64,000 nt of DNA from Heliopora coerulea (taxonomy: Eukaryota > Cnidaria > Anthozoa > Scleralcyonacea > Helioporidae), in assembly GCA_030142905.1 (NCBI GenBank), contig JASJOG010000205.1, forward strand, positions 1-64,000, in the 5' to 3' direction. The notes under the pieces were generated by a model that ran no database searches, was not told where the DNA came from, and was given only the letters and a program-made list of their open reading frames with translations. This document shows positions 1 to 10,900 of this stretch, piece by piece. The position numbers were made by a program, and so were the translations under genes. Numbering within the stretch: position 1 is the first letter of the stretch; each line of letters begins with the position of its first letter.

Positions 1-1913
1 CTTTCCCACACGCAGGCGGGGTCTGCCTTCGTTGCGGGCAAATACCTTGGAAAAGTTACCGGAGTATTACATCCACTTCTTGGCCAACTTCTTAATTTTG
101 ACTTGTACGGCTCAACTTTATTCAAATAACCACTACCCTCATGTACGTTAACCATGAAATTTTCTCTTCATGGTGCCCCGAGACGATTTTGAAATAGAGT
201 CGAACCACACCCTCTCGGATAAGCGTAAGGTTGTCATGAGAATCTCTTGCGCAATTCAAAATTAGATTCTACAAACAAGATGTTCCCAGTTGGCCCAGTT
301 GACTGGACAGGTCAATTCCGTTCTGATCCCGTTCGAATCAACTCAGTGTTTTGGGGTGAATTTCGTAGGGTAGATTACACATGAAATTTCCTATTTAGTC
401 CCTCGGGAGACTTTACTACATTTTTGTCGGCAACCCCAGGAGACTTCACCTCTCCCTACCGCAACTCGAAACAGCCGAACGTAAGCCGATGATGACTGTA
501 AAGCTTGTTAAAAAACATAATCGTCAACTCTTCAAGGAAATAAATATTAAAGTGTTGGACCACAAGACTCAAAAATCTAATTGAATACCTTACCACGAGG
601 CAACATCAAGTGTAGAACAATCAGCTGTCAGTTGATATATAGAACTAGAGCCCAGTACCCGCGACCAAGTTTTCCTTGACAAGTTTTTCGTTGACAATTT
701 TAATTTGCTCATGCATGTGTACGAAAAAAAATGGCAAGTTTAACTTGACGAGTCGCCTTTTTCAGAAGCCAGCATGATCAGCTTTTGAGCAAAGCTCTTT
801 GTCAAGGAAAACTTAGTCGTGCGTACAGGACTTTATGTCATGAACAAAATCTAATTCCCGGAGTTACTGTCCACCTAAACTCCGAACACTTTTATGCCTA
901 ATCTTAACAATCGCTTACTCTCAAACTCTTTAATAATTCAAAGAAACTAATTACCGAGGTGTGATCTGATATCAGATTAAATGCTTGAAATAAATTAAGC
1001 CAATTGTCGCCCTCTATATTCTGTTAAAATATTGATTTGCCTAAGTTGATAAATCTAAAACTCGCGAATGTGATTGATCCTCTATGAAAAGTTATCGGAT
1101 TGCCTCCTCAAAGATTAACGGGGGCGGAAAACCGATACGAATGATGACTTTTGAATTATGAAAATGAGTCACGTAACAACCAATTTCCCGGTGCTATTGT
1201 AGGTGAAACCTGTCTTGCAATGGTCTTGCGTATCAGTTTCACTAAAACATTGTATATATCACTCAGCACGTGGAATTTTACTAAGTACTCACGCTATGCT
1301 ATCCACTGACATGGAAATAATAGTAACTCAATGCGTGTCCTCTTTCACATCTCAGAGATTCAAGTAACAAAGGACTTGGCGGGCCCTGTTGAAATAACGA
1401 TGATAAAATAACAAAGGATGAACAACTACTAATGATCAGAAATTTTCGTGAAGGAACACCAGCATGGCGCGGCTATAACATGCGTTACCCGAACACTCAT
1501 ACGCAGCAAAAGTGGAGTTATCGCTTTGGCTGTCATCAGGGATCTTAAGATTCTGCGACGCGTCTATTTCGGCGGAAAAACTGGGCCGCGCGACGTCTGC
1601 CCAGCGACCGCGTTGGCGGTTAAAAAATTCTGTCTACCGCGCGTGGCTTTCAGTACAAGATTGCGTCACCGCACGGAGTATGTGCTCCTCAGGGCACTTC
1701 TTGCTATATTTTAGAATTGTAAGAATTAAACTTGGCGCCAAAGTTATCGTTCTGCCTAACTTCGCGGTGGTAATCCTAGTCCGAAATCTACCCGCGTGGT
1801 GAACGGGAATTTGCAGGATCGCTAATGGAACTTGACATGCACTCCGGTTCTTCCTTAAGTGTCTCTCTACGCTCATATCTCGCATGCGATTCTGGGTAGT
1901 TTCCGTCTCTAAG
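1..1913. other. Upstream flank of CYC1, no gene found
   Basis: I see no convincing exon here. Around 150-270 there is a decayed relative of the tRNA-like SINE found at 10725 and 11460 (shared words such as TCTCTTCATGG and GGATAAGCGT). The stretch 1440-1800 is richer in CpG than its surroundings and lies just ahead of the CYC1 start codon, so it may include the promoter. Short open frames in it (for example 1448-1714) look random in composition. Confidence 0.5.
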
Positions 1914-4900
1914 ATGGCGTACCGAAATTTACGGTTATTTACTGGAAATCGTCGACTCAGACCGTTTCTTGATGCTTGGAAGGTAAATTTATTTCAATAG
2001 TTTTAAGTATTTTGGATGTATCAAAACCTTGGTATACTGTGTAAGTCATTTTGGGTTGAATGGAATTACTTTGTGGTAAAATTATGTCGTAGAAAAAATG
2101 GTTTCCCAGAAGACCATATTCTTCAACTTAGAGTTATTGTAGGTACTTAACACGTTGTCTTCGTAAATGAGTTATCCTTATTCATGGTAATAGTGTTGTT
2201 TTTAGTGAGGTAATATAGCTATTTGTGAAACGAAATGCAAGGATCCTGTCCGGAGTAACATAAGACTTATAAAAGCCGGCCAGCTGAATTTGTGCTTATA
2301 CAGTTTTCTATGTGATTTCCTTTCTCGAAACTCTTTTTGCTCGAATCATTGCGTATATCAATGCTCTTGCTTTTGTGTGAAGTTTTCATGGTTGTTGGTT
2401 ATGTTCCTACTTTAAACAATGACTGACAGATTTTGACTGTACGAAATAAGTTATCATACAAACGTCAACCAATATATTGCATAAACTTGTTATGCAATCG
2501 TCGACGTTGTCATGTCGCATTCATCAGAATTAAAATTTTATACCAAAATTGTAAACAGATCCTGAGCTTTGTTAGTGTCAAATAAGTTTTAGCTTTTATT
2601 TTAGTATTCTTGCCATAAGGCTTAGCCATTGGCTTTTGCAGGAAACACTGGGATTCTCTGGAGGAAAGCATGATTACTGCATTAGAGAAGAAAGTTTAAA
2701 GTCTTTCATCTGTTTACACTTAAGTGTAAAACAAATTGTTATGCCAGTGGCTGTCCAATCACTGGATAATGTTTTTCTATTGCAAAAACAGGGTTTATAT
2801 GAAACAGACTTGAGTGTTTAAAGTACAAACTTTGCTAAAATAACCATCAAAATTGTCACTTGCATGGTAAGGTAGCCCTTAAAAAGAGTTTGCCCACCAT
2901 GCCATGTCAGTTTACCTAAATATATTGCCATTATAAATATGTCTACATAATAGTATGCAGTGGTCGTAAAACAATCTTAAAGTATTATTAAAATATTATA
3001 TGACAGTCCCCTGTGCTGATTTAGAAATGCAAAATATCTATTCAGTTTAGCATGTAAATTTAAATATTTTAAATTGCATCCTTTTTTAAAAACCCTGCTG
3101 TATTTTGAGCTAGTAAGTTTTAAGGTTATTAGTTAAATATTTAAATTCAACTGGCTTCTTACATGACCAATTTTGTACATTATTAACAGGTTAAATATAT
3201 GAGTTCAACTGCTGATGGTGGAAAAAAGTCATCAAAGGTAAGATCACCGTCAAAGATTAATTAATGTGTGGATCTGCTAAAATTACTCATACAGTAGCTC
3301 CTACCTTGAACTGGAATGCTTTTAATTATGCAAATCATTTGTAGCTCACTCCAGTGCAGGCTTCTCAATATAGTGTGTGTGATTCCATGTACATGCATCC
3401 AAACACACAGAACAATTAATGCATTTGCTAGATCGCACACACAAACTAGTATTTAGATCAGTAATCACACTGTTTGTAGCATGATCATCAGCATTTATCC
3501 ATAGTTGCTTTCACCTGTCTATAGACTTCTCTTCATCTGTCTGTCAGCATCTCTAGACTTCACAGCTAGATATTGCATTTGCGACTTTTGACCAAGCACA
3601 TGCTCTTTTATTTTTTTTGTTGGAGTTGCTTTTGAAACAGTTTTTAGATCACAACGGCGAAAGGTAACAGTGTTGAACTCAAAACATTTAAATCATATGG
3701 AGTGGATGAAATTCTTGGGTTTAAAATGGAAGAGAAGGATGGGCAAACCTACGTGAACTTTATTTGGTGTAAGGTTTGTGCCAGAAACGGAGAAGGCATA
3801 AAAAAAACACCCAAACCTACAAAGAAACACTAAGATGTTGGAACAAATGTGGTGACTAATGACAACGACAATGACGAATTCGAGACAGATGATGAGTCAG
3901 ACTTTGTGAACACCAATGAACCAAACTCAGACGAGAGTGAGGACAAATAAGACAATCATAACCGAGCATTTAAAGCAATCAATTTTTGTTTAAATTAGAA
4001 ATATTACCATGAACAGTTACTCGTGTTTCACTTTAGTCTTTATTCTGTAATAGTCAATGAATAATATGTTTGTTTTTAACAAATATCAAATCATACATGC
4101 AACTGTGAATATCTAATAGTATTAAATGTCATTGCATGCATCGCACACACAGATCAAATTATGTGTGCATTTCACCACACCCATACTATTTTCCATATTG
4201 AGAAGCCTGCCAGTGACCCATTTATATACATATAGTTATACATAAGTTTCAATATTCATGTCAGTTTACCTTTTTAATTACAAAAGAAAAAATTAGTTTA
4301 TGCAAAACAAAACAGTCATTTTGAAAACAATTTGAATCATTCTTGTTATACAAGATTCTGAATTTGTTCAAGCTTGAGGTATCTTTTCATCAGTTAAAGT
4401 GTTTCCAATTTAAACTTTGAAAGAATTTTGGTAGAAAAGGCTTTGTGTAAGGTTTAGTTTTAAATCATTATATTCTCCTTGATTTTTTTCTAGTCTTGGG
4501 TTGCTCTTGGGTTATTAGCTGCTGGAGGAACTGGTTGTGTCTTAATAGGTACTACTCTTTATGCTGAGGAGTTAAATCTTCACCCACCTCATTTCCCATG
4601 GAGTCATAACGGAATGATTCAGAGTTTAGATCATGCCAGGTGCAAAGAGATTTTTAATCAGTTTAATTGCAGTTTGATTTTGCCTGAGTTCTGGTGTTTG
4701 AAGATAAAGACTTCGATTTATTGTTTGAAAATATATGCAAGGTCTTGAAAGAGTCTCTTAAAAACTAAAAAAAATAAATACAAGTCAAATGCTACACTTG
4801 GATATCAGCAGTTTCTTGTGAATCACTCAAAACTCTTTAATTACAAAAGAGACCTAGGGTACAAAATGTAAAACTTTGTTGGAAAGAAAATGAACATTTT

Positions 4901-7900
4901 TGTTTGAAGTAATTATTTTAAGGTTTCAGGACCTCTTACTATATTTATTAAATTTTAATTAATTGTATTAAATATTATGTATTTGCTCTTTTATATACAT
5001 CACAATGGCCCTTCTTCAGGAATTATATGTGGCTGTTATCTTCATTTTTAAGCTAACTTTCTGTCTGCTGAATCTATTCTATAGTTGAATGATAATGTTA
5101 CAGTGTTTCTATATCAGAGCTAGGAGAGATTGAAATTCCTGGCCATGTGAAGTCAACTAGCAAACTTGCCAATTAAGGATTCTCAATCTCCTATCTCTAG
5201 TTCTTTACTTCTTAGTTAAGCTCTTACCCCTCTAACACCTGAATATTTTTTTCTTTAGTTCTTTGCTGTCTCTTTGTTTTTCTTGATTTTCTCACTGGAT
5301 GTTAAAGGGTGAAAGAGGTGTAGCCTGTCATGAATTTGACTTTCCAAAGTATACATGACAAGTCACAGTTGAATTTTTTTGAATGTTCATTTCACTTATA
5401 ATCACATATAAAAGCTTTGTATCTCACTGAAGCACACCCTCTTTCTTGTCAACTCACATTGTATTGACATATATGTTCTGGAAATGTGGGAGCTTGGATT
5501 AGATACCTTGAATGATAAATGAACATTTGTCAAGCTCTTATCCTAAGAATATGATTTCTGAGCCCCAGACAGGGATCAAGCCTGCAACCTTCTGATGACT
5601 GGCAAGACACTCTAACCATTGAGCTACCAAGGTTCTGATGGTAAGCTAAGGTGCAAGTTTGACACATGTGTGACCTAAGTGGAAGCCACTATATGTTGAT
5701 AGTGCAATAATGAGAATGTTATAATCTCATTATCACATTATTAACATATGGTGGCTTCTGCTTAGGTTGCACATATGTCAAACTTGTAATGTAGCTCACC
5801 ATTTGAGTCTTGGCAGCTCAATGGTCAGAGCATTTCACTAGTTAGAGCATCTCACTGGTTATCAGAAGCTTGTGGGTTTGATCCATGTCTTGGGCTCAGA
5901 GATCATATTCAGCGGATAGAGCTTGATGAACAATTATCATTCAATGTTACATTGTATTATTTTGTCATCATGCATACCAGTCATTCAATCCAATATAGTG
6001 ATCTTGGGTTACACTTTATATTCCTACCCAGTGTCAGCTTCATGTCACAACTGAACTAAACTAGCAACAATCTCCTGCAGGTGCATGCCCTATTGAAAAT
6101 ATTAAGTGAAAAAAACTATGTCCAGACCATGAAATCTTGAATAACAAAGATTGTATTTGTCCTAAATCTAATCAAACAAGTGTATTGGGGTTAAAATTTT
6201 GATTGACAGTGGACATGAAATTTTGTAAAGAAGAGTAACATGACGTAAACGTTCACCCATTCTACTAAAATATGTCCTGTACCAAAGCAGTTTAAAAAAG
6301 TTGTCATTATTCATAACCCAATTAAATTCTTTGTTTGATTTTAATCTAGTATGCGGCGAGGTTTTCAAGTCTATCAGCAAGTGTGTTCAGCTTGTCACAG
6401 TATGAACTACATCGCATATCGTAATTTAATTGGAGTAACACATACGGAAGAAGAGGCTCGGGCTCTTGCTGAGGAGGTATGGGACAGAATTATTAGCTTG
6501 TCTTGTGGCCAGGTTATGAGTGGAGGAGAACTTTTCTTTGGTATCACGCCACAGATCTCTTTACATGTACAGATTGTAACCTGCCAAGTGTAGAGCCTGA
6601 GATGCAAGTCAAGTCTAGTGACCCAGGGATTGATTCACAAGTCTAGTCAAGTCTTGGTAGAGTCTTGTTGGTTAAAGAGAAATGGTGGTACAATTTTGCA
6701 CATGTTGATCAAAATGAGTCAGACCACGTAATTGAGTGGTTCTGAGTTAGCCAAGAGAATCACCATTGGCCAATGACTTGAGAATCATTTAGTTGATGAC
6801 AGGACAACAGCGTTAACCTCAGGCAACTTCAAGGTAGCATCCTGCAACATAATGTTTGCCCATGAGAAAGCATGTGTACCACATTGCCTTAAATTAACCT
6901 TCATAAAGTGCTGGCAGCTCACTGTGTCCCACTGATAGCTTGTCAACAATTTCCAACAGTGCCAGTGGATGATCACTGGACGTTCGTCAAGCCCTAACCC
7001 CAGAAAAACGATTTCTGAGCCCCAGATGGAAATTGGAACCTTCAACCTTCTGATGACCGGTGAGACACTCTAACCATTGAGTCCGACGTACGCGCTGCCT
7101 CTGTCACAGTCTTGATATTAATGATGACGTTTGTTGAAACTATAATGTTTTTAATGTGGCTGCTTCTCTGAATATCTCCTAGCTCCCACATTCAAAGCAT
7201 TAGTTTCAATTTTCAACATTTCTTTTGCATGTTCTTTGCATGGCCATTCAAGTACCCTTGACTTGGCCAAAATGTCCTTTTGGCCGTCTCAGGTAGGGCG
7301 CCCTTTTTAAATCGTGAGGGAAACGCTGGGTGCTGGTGGCACAGTGGTAGTCCACGTGTCTCTCACTGCTCTGACTAGGGTTCGATTCCGGCTTGATGGG
7401 CGATTTCCTCCTGTATTAACACTGTAGACCCATGAGGGGTAGCCCTTGCTGGACCTATAGGGAGAGCAGCTTAGGTAGCTGGTAGGGTCATCCAGTATAT
7501 AGGTAAAGGTACTTTTTTTTAAACACGGAGCGATTGCATAAGAAGAGGCTGAGTTTCTCAGCCTGTCAATTATGATTAAGGAAAGGTCGCATGTTATTGG
7601 TCAATTGAGTTCAGACTAATTTCCGGTGGGCGGATATCACGTTCAATTGAGGAGAATATAGGAGGTGAATTTGTTTTCAACGACGTTGCTGCCTGGATAA
7701 TATTTTGCGCCTGTTGGCCATTTGAACTGTTTTGACTGAGCCAACAATCCAAGAGCAATTCCATCACTTCAATATTTCCTGCCGGTTTTCCGTTGGACAC
7801 TAACTGATTCCTCACGGTATTGATTTTTTTACGTACTTCTACTAAGCGCCCTTCCTCATCGCGTTTCACTTCCATTTTGAAGCCGTAGTAGGCCTTGCTC

Positions 7901-10900
7901 TCTTTAATTGCACTTTCATTCTTCTGGTAGTAGGCTTTATTGCGATCATACTTGCTAAGCCCCGCAGAACGCGGAGTTGTGCTTTGCGCAGAAGTAGAAG
8001 TCCGAGCTGTTGGATGAGAGCGACCGAGCATATTTGCCGCAAATGAATTTGAAAGTGGCGCCAGGTTTTGTTTATATTTATAATATTACAAGCTTCAAGT
8101 ATTCGCCAAAAAGAATACAGATGGCTATGACACATCGCGGAAGTAATAAAATGTGAATCGTGCCCAAACACTGCGCTGGTAGGATGACTATAAGTGAATG
8201 AAGATGCGCAGGACGTCTCGAATGATTATAATACGACGTATAACAACCAGAAAAATCAGTAAATGTGGCATGTTCAGCCATTTATTGCTTTATATATTGT
8301 TTAGCTGTATTTTAAAAACACATTTTAAAAGTATTTCCGTAAGCTTTAGGCTCTAGGACACGCTTGTGTAGCTCTACGCTGTCCAGTTCAGTCACGCTTC
8401 ATAGTGTCCGCCATTTTGAAACATGCAACCGCCATACGAAGCCAGAAATGTGGGAGGAGCTTACCCTTTTATAGCGTCGCTCCGTGTTTAAAGGCACTTT
8501 GCTGGACTGTACCAATAATCCTCGTAAAGTCGATTTTATGCCTCGCGATTGACATCTTGGCGTATGTATTTAAACTCACGAGAGCGTCGAGGACGAACTG
8601 GAGGGAATCAAAAACGGTTACCTCGCTGCATAGATTGCCTTGGGTTCAGTTCATCCACCAGGTGGACAATGGCTATGTACGAAATCCCACGTGTAAACGG
8701 GGCTTTAACCAGTTGTGAATTGTTTGTGTAATGATATTTTGATCCATTGCAGGTACAAGTCCTCGATGGTCCTGATGATGAAGGCAATATGTTTGAAAGG
8801 CCAGGAAAGGTAAAACAGTTTAGACCAGCATACCGGATACAAAGCGGTCGGGGTTTTTTTTTCCTTTTTAATCTTTTGGATTATTTTGTTTGAAGCCAGT
8901 GCAGGTTTGTCTAGGAACTAATATTAATGGAGACAAAAATGTAACAACTGTATCGATTCTTGGCGGCCATAACTTTGCATTACTTATGAGATTATCATTG
9001 GAATTCCTTCAAATTTTAAATTCTATTTATTCCAAGCGAATGTTCCCAATTTGTGATTGTTGACCTTTCTCTAGCTCTCCGATTACTTACCGAAACCATA
9101 TCAAAACGAAGAGGCAGCCAGAGCCGCTAATGGAGGTATAAAAATGGAGTTAACTTTATTGCTTTCGTTTAGGGTTGAGAATTTATGCGTGAACGTCTTA
9201 AGGTCCAATTACACGATACAATTGTCGCACACGATTGTTCGTCCTGGGTTATGTAAAGTTGTCAGTAGGGCGCAGTTCCTGCTTACGATTCGCCCGCTAA
9301 TGTAGCAATACGTTCTGAAGACGCTGGTGACTTAACCTTATACATTACACGAACAATCGCGTACGACAATCGTATTGTGTGGATGGGGCTGCAGGAAAAT
9401 GCCTATTTGGATAACGACACTGGGGAAAACTGCTGGCCCAAAAGACCACTTTCAGTGGAAATTTGTCTAAGAAGTTCGTAAAAATTGCAGACGTTGAAAA
9501 CGCATCGAGCTTTATTGCGATAGAAACATATCCAGGTTCCTGACCCCGCGCAGGAGTAAACTTTATAAATCTCTGTTTAAATATCTTGGTTTACAGTATG
9601 ATACCTCAATACTTAGATTCGACGTAATTAATCATCAAAGGCGTTAGAGATCTGTCGCGAATCCACTTCAGCTCCGTCACTGGTCAACAACAGTCAGCAA
9701 CTTGTTGATCCAGTATTTTCATCTTGCAGACGAAACGAATTTAACTAAGAATCAAGAAATTGCAGATTTAATAATTTATTTCTTGTTAAATACGTTGCAG
9801 GAGCTTACCCGCCAGATTTGAGTTTCATTGCATCAGCCAGACACGGTGGTGAGGTAAGTATTTTATCAATGGCTAGGTTGAAGTGTATTCTTCTTTGTTC
9901 AAAAGACAAAAATACGCAGCCATGTTGGAAGTCACATTCAATAGAAACTAACGAGATTCATTTGTTAAAAGACTACCGTTATGCGACTCTGAAATTCAGC
10001 AATTAGCTCAACAACGACCAGCGTGCGTCATTTTACGTTTCAAGATGTCATGTTACATTTACCGTCTACTTCATCCGATAATTTTACTCTTGGATTCAAG
10101 AAATACAGAACGTCCCTCTTGCGTGGGAAGTTGAAAAACACAGCAGACACATGTAAAACAAAATGCGTTGCGTGAATATTATGCTAAGTTTATGAGAGTT
10201 TCTTTAACTTACAAATTCTAACGTTAATTCCAAACCAAATCAAACTCTAATCCAAATCCAGATTCCAAACTTAACTGCAAAACCAATCCTAACCTAATTG
10301 CAACGTTAACATTGATAACATGGGTAATTAAGTCTTTAAGGGTTCACCAGGAAAATTGGGAATTGATGCGCCTGCGTCACGGGTGACTAGGTTTTAGGTG
10401 ACCTAAGCTCGCTCAGTCACCTGGTCCATCATCCCCGTGACGCTGGCATTTCATGCCAAGCCCTGTATGTCCAGTGTTACTCTAGCGTAGCGCTACAGTC
10501 ACAGCGTGCATTTTGTCCTTTTGACAAAATTTCTTTCTCTCCTGTAGAATTACATATTTTCCATATTAACTGGGTATTACGATCCTCCTGCTGGGGTTGA
10601 ATTAAGAGATGGTCTTTACTACAACGCCTACTTCCCAGGGCAAGCCATCGCAATGGCACCGGCCCTTTACACAAACATAATTGAATACGAGGACGGTAAG
10701 TCTCCTAAGACTCCTTTATTTCTATCCTCTCATGGATAAGCGTTAAGTTGTTGCGAGAATATCTCGTGCACTTAAACTGGATAAAACTCGCCTCCAATCC
10801 CTGTGGACTCGATAGCTCAACAGGTAGAGCGGCGGACCGGTATCCCGAAGGTGCGAGTTCAAATCCCGCTCGAGTCAACATTTTTCAGTTGACTTCGGCA

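Noticed and set aside
1448..1802. Overlapping open frames of 83-96 codons
   Set aside because: They overlap on both strands in a CpG-rich promoter-like region, with no recognisable motif and no splice partner.
10806..10876. Possible functional tRNA gene
   Set aside because: The acceptor stem and boxes A/B look right, but the anticodon arm has only about three pairs, and the same head with the same flanks occurs again at 11642, so it is a SINE.
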